Assembly (NCBI RefSeq): GCF_004295345.1
Contig: NZ_CP036200.1
Coordinates: forward strand, 1,488,001-1,552,000
Source: Shewanella maritima
Lineage (GTDB): Bacteria; Pseudomonadota; Gammaproteobacteria; Enterobacterales; Shewanellaceae
DNA length: 64,000 nt
Direction of reading: 5' to 3'
Shown: positions 16,350-28,443 of the stretch, in pieces
Layout: the number at the start of each line of letters is the position of its first letter
How positions within the stretch are numbered: position 1 is the first letter of the stretch
Notes under the pieces: model-generated
Told to the model about the DNA's origin: nothing
Databases searched by the model: none
What the model saw: only the letters and a program-made list of their open reading frames with translations
Made by a program: the position numbers and the translations under genes

Positions 16350-17705
16350 ATGATCTCGATTCGCTCTAAGTTAAGCTTGTGGCTAAGCGGGTTAATCGTG
16401 TTAGCCACCTTAACGGGTATTATGCTGTTCGAGTCGATGCTACGTGAGGCATTTCACGACTCAATTATTAACCGACTTGAGGAAGACTTAGAGCACATCA
16501 TACTTGCTACAAGACTCGAAGAAGGCAAACTGGTCATTGATCAAAGCCAGCTATCTAGCTTCTATAAACCTGCTTATTCGGGGCGCTACTATCAACTAAA
16601 CCTGCCAAACGACGTTATCCGTTCACGCTCACTATGGGACGTGCAGCTGAAGATTGAAATGCTTGAAGCCAAAGAGATGCGCTCATGGCAAGCAAAAGGG
16701 CCGAAAAACAATGATATTCAGTTATTGTCAATTGGTGTTGGTGCGCCTAACACTGACCTCACTGCAACCCTTACCGTAGCTCAAGACTTAAGTATTGGCC
16801 GGCGCGTGTTTAGTGAGGTATTCGGGGTAAAACTCGCCATTAATATTGCGATGTTATTGTCGATGCTGCTCGGTATTTTCTTAATTCTGCGCCAATCATT
16901 TAAGCCAGTGAAACAGGTACAAGAATCAATCGCTAAACTAAGAGATGGCGAGATAAACCAACTCAACCTAGACCCTATTCCACAAGAGATCTTACCGCTC
17001 GCAAAAACCTACAATGAGCTACTCGAATACACCTCAAAGCAAGTAGAGAGAAGTCGTAATAATCTAGGTAACTTGAGCCATGGCTTGAAAACGCCACTGG
17101 CCGTAATGCAGCAACAGGTTGAAGCCCTTGGCTTATCAGAGCCAGAAATTGCATCAGCGATGCAACAACAACTTGATGATATTCGCATGATGATTGAGCG
17201 TAAACTTGCTGCAGCGCGGGTTACTGGAGACATGCTGCCAGCTGCACAAATGAGCTTCCCTAAAGACTTTGATAGTCTAATTAGCACCCTCAATAAAGTG
17301 CATCACCATAAATCAATTGACTGTAAACTCATTACCCAGGTAGACAATACTCGTTTACCTATCCACCGTGAAGACGGCATGGAGTTATTTGGTAACTTAC
17401 TGGATAACGCATTTAAATGGGCACAATCTCAAGTCAGTATTACCCTTAGTATCGAGCCTGAGCGCATTTTACTTACAGTTGAAGATGATGGTGTCGGTGT
17501 TGAGCAAGAGGCGCTAGCGCAGCTTACACAGCGCGGAAAACGTCTTGATGAAGCAGTAATGGGGCACGGACTAGGCTTGTCAATCGTTAAAGAAATCTGC
17601 GAGCAATATGAATTCAAGCTAAGTTTCTTGTCAGGGCAGCAGCTATCAGGTTTATCAGTGGTTATAGAGTTCCCACTAACTAGTGATGCCAGTAGTAAAT
17701 CATAG
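16350..17705 (+). CDS. PhoQ-like sensor histidine kinase
   Basis: Membrane sensor kinase of 451 aa. It has a transmembrane segment at about residues 9-28, a periplasmic sensor domain of about 130 residues, a second membrane segment near 165-185, a HAMP-like linker, and the dimerisation helix with the phospho-accepting histidine near 242 (NLSHGLKTPLAVM). The ATPase domain has NLLDNAFKWA near 350, DDGVGV and GHGLGLSIV. It begins one base after the response regulator stop, so expression is coupled. It resembles PhoQ, but the acidic Mg-sensing patch cannot be judged by eye. Confidence 0.9.
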   Translation: MISIRSKLSLWLSGLIVLATLTGIMLFESMLREAFHDSIINRLEEDLEHIILATRLEEGKLVIDQSQLSSFYKPAYSGRYYQLNLPNDVIRSRSLWDVQLKIEMLEAKEMRSWQAKGPKNNDIQLLSIGVGAPNTDLTATLTVAQDLSIGRRVFSEVFGVKLAINIAMLLSMLLGIFLILRQSFKPVKQVQESIAKLRDGEINQLNLDPIPQEILPLAKTYNELLEYTSKQVERSRNNLGNLSHGLKTPLAVMQQQVEALGLSEPEIASAMQQQLDDIRMMIERKLAAARVTGDMLPAAQMSFPKDFDSLISTLNKVHHHKSIDCKLITQVDNTRLPIHREDGMELFGNLLDNAFKWAQSQVSITLSIEPERILLTVEDDGVGVEQEALAQLTQRGKRLDEAVMGHGLGLSIVKEICEQYEFKLSFLSGQQLSGLSVVIEFPLTSDASSKS

Positions 17706-17719
17706 ATTGAATTAGCACT

Positions 17720-17740
17720 AGCACGGCTATTAGCCGTGCT
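17720..17740. repeat. hairpin after the sensor kinase gene
   Basis: AGCACGGCT and AGCCGTGCT enclose three bases 15 bp after the kinase stop. No T run follows. The stronger terminator lies 60 bp further on. Confidence 0.5.
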
Positions 17741-17798
17741 GGCAGTAAGCCACTGGCGCATAAAACCTGCGCTAAGAGAGTTGTTGATGACATACAAC

Positions 17799-17835
17799 AA
17801 AAAGCGCCTTAGCTTCAACAGCCAAGGCGCTTTTT
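17799..17835. terminator. bidirectional intrinsic terminator
   Basis: AAAAAGCGCCTTAGC and GCCAAGGCGCTTTTT form a long stem with T runs on both strands. It separates the convergent two-component operon and the ast operon. Confidence 0.9.
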
Positions 17836-17893
17836 ATTTTTGAGCTAATTGAGCTAGAGGCTAACATAGGTAGTTAACTAGCGAAGCCCAGTA

Positions 17894-18688
17894 TTAGCTA
17901 TTGGTCGACTCAAAAATCTTATCGGCTGATGCCGCAACAAAACCAGTATAAAGCTCACCGTCCGCTTTTGGATAACGCTTAGCAAACTCATAGAAGCAAG
18001 ATGGGATCTCTAGCTCACCATCTGAGAACTTAACAGTCATGCGATCAGCCATGGTTGATGATTGCTCAAGTAATACCTCAGCAGAGCCTTTCACTTCACC
18101 ACCTGAGCTATTTAATACAAAGCCCGCATCTTTAAGCGCCTGGTTAACATCTTCAATGTGCTCAAAATCAGCAAGATGATTGATTGATACTGTAAAGTGA
18201 TTTGCGCGGTATCCCAACGCAGCAACCCAAGCAGCATACTCACTCTCAGTAAGCAGTGCTTGATAAGTAGCGATATCTAAGTCCCAGTGACGACCTGAGT
18301 AGATAAAGTTCTCAGCAGTGGTCACAGAAGCGTCCATCTGCTCGATAAAGCCTTTAATCGTTTGCTGCAGTGAATCACTAAACTCTTCTACTAATAGCTC
18401 AGAGATAAATACTTTAGGTTGGGTTGGGTCTGGATGCTCAAAGTGTTTAGCAACAAGTTTCTTTTGCTCAAACTTATAGTCGCCGCTATCCACATAACCT
18501 AAAGCCAAAAAGTGCTTAGCAAGTACATCTAGGTTGACCTTAGCGATGTTAAAAGTGCGCAGCGCAATATGGTCGTTAATGATCTCTTCGCCCTTGCCTA
18601 ACAGCTCATGGATTTTCGCTGCAGATGGCGTCATCTGAATATAGTCTTGCCACAGCTCGGCAAATAACGTGTTTACATCGGTATGCAT
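17894..18688 (-). CDS. DUF1338 protein, HglS/YdcJ-like VOC metalloenzyme
   Basis: A 264-aa protein of the DUF1338 family. The characterised member HglS is an iron-dependent 2-oxoadipate dioxygenase/decarboxylase of lysine catabolism, with a His-His-Glu metal site. Candidate ligands here are the histidine in NDHIALRTF (about residue 41) and the one in RANHFTVSINHL (about 169); the C-terminal ELEIPSCFYEF could supply the glutamate. It is the last gene of the ast cluster, 74 bp after astD and in the same direction. Some role in the disposal of an amino-acid-derived keto acid is therefore possible, but the substrate is not known. Confidence 0.8.
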   Translation of the reverse strand: MHTDVNTLFAELWQDYIQMTPSAAKIHELLGKGEEIINDHIALRTFNIAKVNLDVLAKHFLALGYVDSGDYKFEQKKLVAKHFEHPDPTQPKVFISELLVEEFSDSLQQTIKGFIEQMDASVTTAENFIYSGRHWDLDIATYQALLTESEYAAWVAALGYRANHFTVSINHLADFEHIEDVNQALKDAGFVLNSSGGEVKGSAEVLLEQSSTMADRMTVKFSDGELEIPSCFYEFAKRYPKADGELYTGFVAASADKIFESTNS

Positions 18689-18762
18689 TAGTTCGGTCCT
18701 TGTTTGCCCTATCTAACAAAGAATAAAGGGGCTCAACATGCCCCTTATCATTTAAATCAGCG

Positions 18763-20223
18763 TTACAGTTTTAAGCCAGGGCTTAAACTTGTTGGTAGGT
18801 TAACTGCATCGGCTTCAACCGAGGCTACAGGGTATGCACAGTAGTCTGCCGCGTAAAATGCGCTCGCTCTGTGGTTACCTGATGCGCCAACACCGCCAAA
18901 TGGCGCTGCACCTGACGCGCCTGTGATTTGCTTATTCCAGTTAACAATACCTGCACGAATACGCGCCAAGAAGTAATCATAATCTTCACGGCTGTCAGCA
19001 AGTAAACCTGCAGATAACCCGTAACGAGTATCGTTAGCTAGATTAATTGCTTGATCAAAGTCTTGGTACCGAACCACTTGCAGCAGTGGGCCAAAGTATT
19101 CTTCATCTGGCAGTGCATCGATTGCTGTCACATCAATAAGGCCAGGGCTAACTAGACCTGTACCGGCTTCAAGATGCTTCAGTTCAACCAGAGACTGGCC
19201 ACCTAGAGATTGTAAGTTGTCTTGCGCCGCTACCATGCCTTTTGCTGCGCCTTCAGAGATCATCGAGCCCATAAATGGCTGTGGCTGTGCATTCCAAGGA
19301 GCAACAGCAATTTGCTTGACCGCTTCGGTCAGCATAGCGATTAACTCGTCACCTTTCGCACCTTGCTCGATATACAAACGACGCGCACAAGTACAACGTT
19401 GACCAGCAGAGATATAAGCTGATTGTAAAATCTCATGCACTGCAGCCTTGGTATCAGCGACGTCTTTTACGATTAACGGGTTATTACCGCCCATTTCCAA
19501 CGCTAAAATCTTACCAGGGTGCCCAGCGAACTGCTCATGCAAGATATGACCTGTACGAGAGCTACCGGTAAAGAATAGCCCGTCGATTTGCGGGTGTGAA
19601 GCCAACGCTTTACCCGTTTCAACTTCACCTTGAACTAGGTTTATCACACCAGCAGGAAGACCGGCTTTTTCCCAGCACTTAAGCATTAACTCAGCTACTT
19701 TAGGTGTTAGCTCTGACGGTTTAAATACCACAGTGTTACCAGCAATTAGTGCTGGCACGATATGACCATTTGGTAAATGGCCCGGGAAGTTGTATGGACC
19801 AAATACTGCAACCACACCATGAGGCTTGTGACGCAATACAGCGCGACCAGCAGGAATTTCATTTGTCGATGTGCCCGTTCGCTTGTCATAAGACTGGATT
19901 GATAAACCAATTTTACCAATCATGGCGCCCGCTTCAGTGGCGGTTTCCCACTGCGGCTTACCAGTCTCTTGTGCGATAGTTTCAGCAATTTCGTCTTTGT
20001 GCGCTTCTAGCTGTGCTTTATAGGCATTGATCACCGCGATGCGGCCTTCATAGCCCAACATAAACCAATCAAACTGTGCATTTCGCGCAGCTTCAATTGC
20101 TTGATTAACTTGCTCAGTTGTAGCGGTATTACCCTGCCAAATTACTTCTTTATTGGCTGGGTTAGTTGATTGTACGCTGTGGCCCTTACCAGCAAGCCAC
20201 TGACCATTAATAAACTGTTCCAT
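18763..20223 (-). CDS. astD: N-succinylglutamate 5-semialdehyde dehydrogenase AstD
   Basis: NAD-dependent aldehyde dehydrogenase of 486 aa, oxidising succinylglutamate semialdehyde in the arginine succinyltransferase pathway. The general-base glutamate lies near residue 243 in LALEMGGNN and the catalytic cysteine near 279 in [10 protein letters not shown]. The glycine motif FFTGSSRTG and the nicotinamide-site [11 protein letters not shown] are typical of AstD. It lies 11 bp after astA in the same operon. No astB or astE is visible in this window. Confidence 0.96.
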   Translation of the reverse strand: MEQFINGQWLAGKGHSVQSTNPANKEVIWQGNTATTEQVNQAIEAARNAQFDWFMLGYEGRIAVINAYKAQLEAHKDEIAETIAQETGKPQWETATEAGAMIGKIGLSIQSYDKRTGTSTNEIPAGRAVLRHKPHGVVAVFGPYNFPGHLPNGHIVPALIAGNTVVFKPSELTPKVAELMLKCWEKAGLPAGVINLVQGEVETGKALASHPQIDGLFFTGSSRTGHILHEQFAGHPGKILALEMGGNNPLIVKDVADTKAAVHEILQSAYISAGQRCTCARRLYIEQGAKGDELIAMLTEAVKQIAVAPWNAQPQPFMGSMISEGAAKGMVAAQDNLQSLGGQSLVELKHLEAGTGLVSPGLIDVTAIDALPDEEYFGPLLQVVRYQDFDQAINLANDTRYGLSAGLLADSREDYDYFLARIRAGIVNWNKQITGASGAAPFGGVGASGNHRASAFYAADYCAYPVASVEADAVNLPTSLSPGLKL

Positions 20224-20234
20224 TGAATTTGTTC

Positions 20235-21254
20235 CTACATTGATAACACGCGGATTTGATCGCCTGCTTCTACCAACAAATTTTTGGCAATTTCAGGGCT
20301 TAAAATCACTTCGTCGTGTTCATGGGAGACGAGTAACTTGGCAGTTGCGGCGCGATATTCGGCAACTGAAGTATTTGAAAAAATATAATGCGTATCAGCA
20401 TGCGGCATACGGCCGATTTTAACGGTAAGCAAGCGACTTTGTTGAACCGCGCGAATGTCGGTCAAAGCACACTCAACCGTTGGACCTCCATCGAAGATAT
20501 CGACGTAATTCCTAAACTTAAAGCCTTCTGCTTCAAGTAAACGCAGCGCAGGCTTAGTATTTTTATGGACTTCACCTATCACGCGGCGCGCTTTTGCTGG
20601 CAGCATGCCAACATAAACCGGGCTACGAGGCATCATTTCACCCATAAAAGACTTCTTGCCTAAACCTGATAAGTAGTCAGCTTCGACAAAGTCGATACCC
20701 AAGAAGTGCTTTTGCAGCCATTCATAAAAAGGTGATTGGCCCTTATCATCACTCACGCCGCGCATTTCAGCGATCACAGTGTGACCAAAGCGCTCTTTGT
20801 GCTGAGCTAAAAATAAAAAGCGCGAGCGAGATAGCATGCGACCATTGCGGCCTTTACGGTAGCGGTCTTTTAAAAACAGCGTGCATAGTTCTGCTGCGCC
20901 AGTGTAATCATGACAAAGGGTTAAGGTTTCAACTTCATTACGAACCGAAATTTGTTCTGAGTGGTAAACCTCAGTGCCTAAACGATAGTGATAAAAAGCA
21001 TCTTCCATCCCGACTGCAGCTTCGATACCACAGGTACCGACAACTTCACCGGTTTTGGTGTCTTCCATCACCATTAAGTAGCCTTCGTCCTGCGGCGTTT
21101 TAACTTTCTTATTAAAAGAGTTTTCAGCACGCTCGATTTTAGAGCGCAGTAGCTCTTCATTGACTGGCAGCGAGGTAAATCCGTGCCCCGATTCAATGGC
21201 AATGCTATGCAAGGCATCATAATCAGAGGCGCGTATTGGCCGAATGATTAACAT
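20235..21254 (-). CDS. astA: arginine N-succinyltransferase AstA
   Basis: Transfers succinyl from succinyl-CoA to arginine, the first step of the AST pathway. It is 339 aa, the usual length, with an N-terminal GNAT-like fold ([15 protein letters not shown]) and the family sequences [18 protein letters not shown] and GGPTVEC. Some bacteria have paired subunits; here there is a single gene. It sits between astC (76 bp upstream) and astD (11 bp downstream). Confidence 0.96.
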   Translation of the reverse strand: MLIIRPIRASDYDALHSIAIESGHGFTSLPVNEELLRSKIERAENSFNKKVKTPQDEGYLMVMEDTKTGEVVGTCGIEAAVGMEDAFYHYRLGTEVYHSEQISVRNEVETLTLCHDYTGAAELCTLFLKDRYRKGRNGRMLSRSRFLFLAQHKERFGHTVIAEMRGVSDDKGQSPFYEWLQKHFLGIDFVEADYLSGLGKKSFMGEMMPRSPVYVGMLPAKARRVIGEVHKNTKPALRLLEAEGFKFRNYVDIFDGGPTVECALTDIRAVQQSRLLTVKIGRMPHADTHYIFSNTSVAEYRAATAKLLVSHEHDEVILSPEIAKNLLVEAGDQIRVLSM

Positions 21255-21330
21255 TTTAATCTCCTAAAGGTGCTGACAAACTGTGGTTTGTCAGCACTAA
21301 GACAACAAGTTTAAAAACAATAAACTTGTT

Positions 21331-23087
<1,757 letters not shown>

Positions 23088-24229
23088 TTACAATAAATCT
23101 AGCTTGCGGAAGTTTTGCGCTTTTAAACGCAAAATTTCTTGCTCTGAGAATTGATAGTAATCAAACATAACTCGCCGCTCTGCGGGCTCTATCATGTTGA
23201 TTTCACTTAGTAGATAAACTTTGGCAAAGCTACTCGCTTTGGCAACAATCTGCGCCTCTACCGATAAATCACTAAAGTGATAAGCCTCATCGAGCTCTTT
23301 GAGAATGTTAGTCAGCGGACTATCTTTAAACTCAAGTAACTCAAGTAATTGCCAGTTTAGTGAATGTCCATGAGTTAACACCTGCTCATAAACCTTTTGC
23401 GAGGGGAACTCGGTCGCCATTACGGCATCATAGACTTCTTTATCTCGCTCCTGACTCGCTTCTCTTAACCACCCCCCCAAGTTTTGTCATATATGCTGAT
23501 ACTGTTATTAAGAATGACCGCTGTGCCCATTTGATACATCAAGGCACTACTATAAATCAAGCTAACGTCCTTCTCATGTAACTGAGCAAGCGCTTGGGCA
23601 GCGATGGCCGTGACCATGCTATAACGCCACAATTTACGCGTGGTCCACAATAAATTGGCATTACCTGATGGTAACCAATTACGCAAACTAAAATACGGAA
23701 TCAACAAACGCAGATTCTCAATACCGATATAGTTCAGCACTAACTTTAAATCTGTAACCTGTACATCAGATGTTTTAGGACGACGATGTTTTGAGGCGGG
23801 GCTGTTGATCATGGTTACCAGATCGCGAGATAACCAGCTTAGGTTAGCGATTAGCGGACGCATGCGATTAAGGTTTGGATCGCTGGCAAGTATCTGCTCG
23901 ATTAGCAATATTTGGCTTTCTTCAAGCTTGCTATTTTCAAGCACAAGTTCAGGTGACGCAAGTTGGTGCTCAATGGCATTGTTAACTGTGCTAGTTAGCT
24001 GCGCAGAAACTGCTTTGTAGATTTGCTGTGATTTTGCTTGCTGCTCAACTCGCAAGCGTATCGCCTGGCGCTCTATTTCAAGCTTATTGGCGTCGTTTTC
24101 AGCTTGTGCATCGAAGCTATCAACTATTGTATTTGCTTTTTGTTTACCAACAATGATCTTTTGATAGTGGCGTTGCTCCACTTCTATCACTTTGCCAGGC
24201 TTAACTCCACCTGCTACCGAAATTGCCAC
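23088..24229 (-). pseudogene. HDOD domain protein, frameshifted in a G7 run
   Basis: Two overlapping frames together make one HDOD-type signalling protein of about 380 aa. The N-terminal frame (GTG at 24229, to 23465) has a coiled N-terminus and the start of the HDOD helical domain (LTSTVNNAIEHQL, LDPNLNRM-like region, AVILNNSISIYDKTW) and stops just after a G7 run. The C-terminal frame (23088-23480) continues the domain with WLREASQERDKEVYDAVMA. The run is C7 at 23472-23478 on the plus strand; one more G, or two fewer, restores a single frame. HDOD proteins act in signalling and have no HD catalytic residues. This may be a real inactivation, a phase-variable tract, or a base-calling error. 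Confidence 0.8.
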
Positions 24230-24327
24230 TCACTTGTCCTAAATCTAACTACGTAATAATGTCTGCGTTATACACAATATAGCACTAAGGCTTCCCGAAA
24301 GAAGCCTTAGCAGTCAGTTGATTTGAG

Positions 24328-26817
24328 TTATTTCAACTCTTGCTCAAATAGCTTGTAAATACGGCGATATTCGTCCAACCAACTTGAGGCTTGCTTAAAC
24401 CCATGAGGTTCAACCGGATAAATGGCCGTTTCAAACATTGGCTTTTCCAATTCTATTAAGCGTTGTACTAGGCGCACACTGTCTTGGAAGAACACGTTAT
24501 CGTCTAATACACCACTCATTATAAGCAGCGGCTTTTGCAAGCCTTCAGCATGTTCAATAGGCGAGCTGCGCTCGTAAGCTATCGGGTCGATATCAGGTGT
24601 ATTAAGAATATTTGAAGTGTAAGGCGCATTATAATGTGCCCAATCAGTTACCGGGCGCAGCGCCGCACCGGCCTGGAATAACTCAGGCTCATTAAACAAA
24701 GCCATGAAGGTTAAGAAACCACCATAAGAGCCACCGTAAGTGCCTACGCGGCTAACATCAACATTGGTGTTGTTGACCATCCAGCTAACACCGTCTTTAA
24801 GATCTTCAACCTCTGGGTGGCCCATGTTGCGATAAATCGCTGTGCGCCAGTCGCGGCCGTAACCTTTAGAGCCACGATAATCCATATCCATCACCACGTA
24901 ACCTTGCTGAGCAAGCAGGTTATGGAACATAAATTCGCGGAAGTAGCCAGAGAAACCATAGTGGGCATTTTGTAAATAACCTGCACCATGGTTAAAAATA
25001 ACCGCTGGGTACTTGTCTGCCGATTTAGCATCGTAACCTTGTGGTAGGTATACACGAGCGTAAACGTCACCAGCGCCATGGTTTGATGGCACAGCGACCA
25101 CTTGAGGCTCTTGCCAAGGGTAAGCTTTAAATTCTTTGCTCGCGTATTGAGTCACTTGCTGAATTGTGCCGCCAATAGGTTGCACAAACAGCTCTTCAGG
25201 CGTAATAACTGATGACGCGTTTAATAGCAGTTTAGTTTCATCCGGGCTAAGCTGATAATCCAGCGTACCTAGCCAGTCAGTTAGCTTTTCAACTTTACCA
25301 CCCTGTGTGCTAACACGATAAACGTTGTAGCTACCTGGGTGATCAATGTTAGCTCTGAAGTATAAATGCTTACCGTCTTTAGCAGCGGTGACATTGTCAA
25401 CCACGAACTTGCCTGAAGTTAACTGGGTTGTTTTACCTTCGCTGTTACGCACGTACAAGTGTGAGTAACCAGATTCTTCAGATAGGTAATAGAAGTCATT
25501 AGAATTGGCTAACCAACCATACTGATTGAAGGTATAGTTAACCCAGGCAGTATCGTGCAATCTGTGCTGAGTGTTGAACTTACCCTTTTCTAGATCCACA
25601 TCAGCAATCCAGCGATCTTTGTTATCAACCGCTTCTAGCATCACCAATAGTTTATTGTCAGTTTCATGCCACTGAATTGCACTTTGACTCCAGGTCCAGT
25701 CGCGGATCAGCTGGATTTTTCTTGGCGCTGTTTCACTTTTGTAGGTTTCACCTTGTGCTTTGGCATTTTCAGCTTTGACTTCGGCGAAAACATCTTCATC
25801 AAAACCAGTTAATCCTTCGATGGTAATGTCTTTTTTCGTGTGCTCAACTAAGTCAAGTAACACAAAACGGTGACCCGGGAAGTCATCTTCGGCCACGCGA
25901 GCTCGGGCAGGCACTGCATCAACATAACCTTCCTGACCTAAATAGTTTGGCATGATGTCATGCTCACTGCGCCAGCTATAGCTATTATCAACTAGCGCGA
26001 CAAAAGCATAACGGCCATCTGCAGATAGACTCATCTCCACAACAGACTCTTTATCACCTAAATACCAGGTTTTAGATGCAAAAGTCGGGTCTTGCTGCTC
26101 AACTTGCGCTTTGTAAGCCTCTTTTGCTTTAGCATGCTCGTGCTTCATCGATACATAGTTGATCAATCTATGTTGCTGTTTGGCTATGTATGAACTTGGA
26201 TCTTGAACACCTTTTGGTGCTTTAGCCATTTTGATATCAGCAATCTGTTCGATTAAGCCGCTATCTTTATGAATTCGGAAAATGCTGTTACTCATCCAAT
26301 AGGCTAGATCGCCATTAGCAAGATACTTAACATCGCTAATTGGGCTATTAAGTTTAGTGAGCTGCTTAACACTGCCGTGCTTAAGGTCTTTTACAAACAA
26401 GTTGCCTTTGTAAAGGTAAGCTTTTTTACTAGCGTCAGGACTCAATACGCCACGCTTTTGGTCCGCCAAGTGTAATTGGTTAATTGCAATTTTCTCAGCT
26501 TTAGCTCCAGAATTTAGCCCTAGCTGGTAAAAATCAGCAATGGGGGCTTGATGAGCCTGGCGCGCAAAATAGATAGATTCGCCATCATCGGACCAATAGG
26601 CACCTTTGGCTAAAACGCCCATCCAGTCGGGATTTGCCATAATTTGCTTTAAGGTAAGCGGCTGCTGAGCTTCAGGTGGTGCAACAAGGTTAACTTGTGA
26701 TTGAGGGGTAGTCTTTTGCGTTACTACCTTTGTTTGCTGCTGACCAGTCGCATTACAACCAACAAGAACTGCTAGAGATAAGGCACTGATAGCGAATTTG
26801 CGCGCGATGGGTGTCAT
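24328..26817 (-). CDS. S9 family peptidase (prolyl oligopeptidase/DPP-IV-like) lipoprotein
   Basis: Serine peptidase of about 829 aa. ATG at 26817 (MTPIARKFAISALSLAVLVGC) is chosen over 26841 because AGGAAG precedes it and it begins a clean lipoprotein signal with lipobox LVGC. The N-terminal part is a beta-propeller with repeats such as LSADGRYAFV and LSPDETKLLL. The C-terminal alpha/beta-hydrolase domain has the nucleophile in GTYGGSYGGFLTF (about residue 694), an aspartate in SGVLDDNVFF (about 770) and a histidine in PVEPHGFKQ (about 805). It probably cleaves X-Pro dipeptides from periplasmic peptides. It is monocistronic. Confidence 0.93.
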   Translation of the reverse strand: MTPIARKFAISALSLAVLVGCNATGQQQTKVVTQKTTPQSQVNLVAPPEAQQPLTLKQIMANPDWMGVLAKGAYWSDDGESIYFARQAHQAPIADFYQLGLNSGAKAEKIAINQLHLADQKRGVLSPDASKKAYLYKGNLFVKDLKHGSVKQLTKLNSPISDVKYLANGDLAYWMSNSIFRIHKDSGLIEQIADIKMAKAPKGVQDPSSYIAKQQHRLINYVSMKHEHAKAKEAYKAQVEQQDPTFASKTWYLGDKESVVEMSLSADGRYAFVALVDNSYSWRSEHDIMPNYLGQEGYVDAVPARARVAEDDFPGHRFVLLDLVEHTKKDITIEGLTGFDEDVFAEVKAENAKAQGETYKSETAPRKIQLIRDWTWSQSAIQWHETDNKLLVMLEAVDNKDRWIADVDLEKGKFNTQHRLHDTAWVNYTFNQYGWLANSNDFYYLSEESGYSHLYVRNSEGKTTQLTSGKFVVDNVTAAKDGKHLYFRANIDHPGSYNVYRVSTQGGKVEKLTDWLGTLDYQLSPDETKLLLNASSVITPEELFVQPIGGTIQQVTQYASKEFKAYPWQEPQVVAVPSNHGAGDVYARVYLPQGYDAKSADKYPAVIFNHGAGYLQNAHYGFSGYFREFMFHNLLAQQGYVVMDMDYRGSKGYGRDWRTAIYRNMGHPEVEDLKDGVSWMVNNTNVDVSRVGTYGGSYGGFLTFMALFNEPELFQAGAALRPVTDWAHYNAPYTSNILNTPDIDPIAYERSSPIEHAEGLQKPLLIMSGVLDDNVFFQDSVRLVQRLIELEKPMFETAIYPVEPHGFKQASSWLDEYRRIYKLFEQELK

Positions 26818-27040
26818 GAATCTTCCTTTGTTAAAGGTCATTATTATTCTAATGTGACTATCTACTAAAAGAATCTTTCTACTCAGAATCTCTCTGCTAA
26901 ACGTACGCTTTCAATTAAGAGTGGCTCATTTTAGTTTCAAACAGACTTTATAACACATCTTACTAACCAAAATCGCTACATTTAGAGGATAAGTTGTAAC
27001 AGATTTATGTGTTGTACGTGCGGTTTAATGGGAATAACTA

Positions 27041-27334
27041 GGGCCTGCTGATCTTTGCTAATTAGAGTTTGTTCGAATTAAAAGCACTTTAATCGCGACG
27101 CGAGCGATGACGTCTAGTCACCTAAACCTATTGATTTTAGCAATAGGGCTCGCAACAAACTAAGCTCTTTGCTAAGGGCGTAGGTGCTTTTAAACGAACC
27201 TTTCAGGCAGCGCTTGTCGTCATTTCTACTGCGTTAACGACTTACCATGTGGGACCACCACACATCAAAGTCGTTGCCTTGTATAAATTTCCAACAAGCT
27301 GCTGCAAAAATAATCTTGAAAGATCAACAGGTCC
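27041..27334. mobile_element. 294-bp MITE-like element with 16-bp terminal inverted repeats, TA-flanked
   Basis: GGGCCTGCTGATCTTT at 27041-27056 and the complement of GGACCTGTTGATCTTT at 27319-27334 match at 14 of 16 positions. Both ends are bordered by TA (27039-27040 and 27335-27336), which would be a TA target duplication. Inside are a further near-perfect inverted repeat (GTTCGAATTAAAAGCAC at 27071-27087 against 27184-27199) and a CCTATTG/CAATAGG hairpin at 27127-27147. No transposase is encoded. The right end supplies the last three codons and the stop of pabA. The element family is not identified. Confidence 0.6.
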
Positions 27335-27896
27335 TAAGGAAGTTTGCCAGCAAGTCATGACCTTGCTCGGTAAGAATAGATTCTGGGTGGAACTGCACGC
27401 TAAAGATAGGTAAAGACTGATGATGCATCGCCATAATTTCACGACCATGAATTGGGTCGTCAAACCATGCATCTAGCACGAAGTCTGGCGGCACAGCATC
27501 AACTAATAGTGAGTGATAACGCGTGACCGACAAAGGCTGCTTGAGCTTGTTAAATAGCCCCTCAGCATTATGGTCAATTAAACTGGTTTTACCATGCATC
27601 ACTCGCTTTGCGCGAATCACATTTGCCCCGTAAACTTGTGCGATGGCCTGATGGCCAAGACATACACCTAAGATAGGAAGTTTACCGGCAAAATGATGAA
27701 TTGCATCAAGAGAGATCCCAGCTTCATTTGGACTACAAGGGCCAGGTGAGATAACTAAATGGCTTGGTGCAAGCGACTCAATATAATCAATAGAAACCTC
27801 ATCGTTACGTTTAACAACGACCTCTTGCCCCAGAGTTTGAAAATACTGAACTAGGTTAAATGTAAAAGAATCATAGTTATCAATGATCAATAACAT
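27324..27896 (-). CDS. pabA: aminodeoxychorismate/anthranilate synthase glutamine amidotransferase (PabA/TrpG)
   Basis: Class-I glutamine amidotransferase of 190 aa that releases ammonia from glutamine for 4-amino-4-deoxychorismate (folate) or anthranilate. The catalytic triad is Cys79 in GVCLGHQ, His170 and Glu172 in FHPESIL. The oxyanion region [11 protein letters not shown] is at 50-60. A lone gene away from trp genes suggests PabA, possibly shared. The E. coli protein ends LLANFLHR; this one ends LLANFLRTC, and the codons for RTC and the stop lie inside the terminal inverted repeat of the element at 27041-27334. The substitution is at the extreme C-terminus, so function is probably kept. 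Confidence 0.93.
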   Translation of the reverse strand: MLLIIDNYDSFTFNLVQYFQTLGQEVVVKRNDEVSIDYIESLAPSHLVISPGPCSPNEAGISLDAIHHFAGKLPILGVCLGHQAIAQVYGANVIRAKRVMHGKTSLIDHNAEGLFNKLKQPLSVTRYHSLLVDAVPPDFVLDAWFDDPIHGREIMAMHHQSLPIFSVQFHPESILTEQGHDLLANFLRTC

Positions 27897-27923
27897 GAGG
27901 TTACCGCGATAAATTTAATGGAT

Positions 27924-27951
27924 ATAAAAAAACCAGCCACAAGACTGGTTT
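27924..27951 (-). terminator. intrinsic terminator of sspA-sspB
   Basis: AAACCAG, an 8-nt loop, CTGGTTT, with seven T on the minus strand after the stem. It is 19 bp after the sspB stop. Confidence 0.85.
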
Positions 27952-27969
27952 TATTGGCTCGCATATAGG

Positions 27970-28443
27970 CTATTTAACTAAAGTTAAATGACCTTTGCGT
28001 CTAGGCTTATCGGCCTGAGTTGTTGCAGGTTTTGCTGGCTCAGCACTGGCTGGCGCTGGCTCATCTTCAACAGCTGTATCTTCAACCGCCGATAGATGCT
28101 CAGATTCAGCCTCTGCTGAATAGGCATCTTCTGCATCGAATACTGTGCCGGCGCCGTTTTCACGAGCATAAATGGCAACGATTGATGCTAATGGCAAATA
28201 AACCTGTTGCGGCACACCACCAAAGCGAGCGTTAAACTCGACCGCTTCATTGGTCATCTGCAAATTACCCACTGCGCTTGCAGCAATGTTCAATACGATC
28301 TGACCGTCTTTAACAAACTGCTGTGGCACTTCTGTACCAGGGACAAATGCATCCACAACCACATGAGGCGTTAAGTGGTTGTCCATCAACCACTCATAAT
28401 ACGCGCGCAACAAATATGGACGATTTGGCGTAATCGCTTTCAT
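27970..28443 (-). CDS. sspB: ClpXP protease specificity-enhancing factor SspB
   Basis: Adaptor that binds ssrA-tagged proteins and delivers them to ClpXP. It is 157 aa with the folded domain (about residues 1-110: RPYLLRAYYEWLMDNHLTPHV, NARFGGVPQQVYLPL) and a long acidic, Ala/Pro-rich flexible linker. It ends in the basic ClpX-binding peptide KGHLTLVK, the hallmark of SspB. The ATG overlaps the sspA stop by one base (TAATG), so the two are translationally coupled. Confidence 0.96.
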   Translation of the reverse strand: MKAITPNRPYLLRAYYEWLMDNHLTPHVVVDAFVPGTEVPQQFVKDGQIVLNIAASAVGNLQMTNEAVEFNARFGGVPQQVYLPLASIVAIYARENGAGTVFDAEDAYSAEAESEHLSAVEDTAVEDEPAPASAEPAKPATTQADKPRRKGHLTLVK

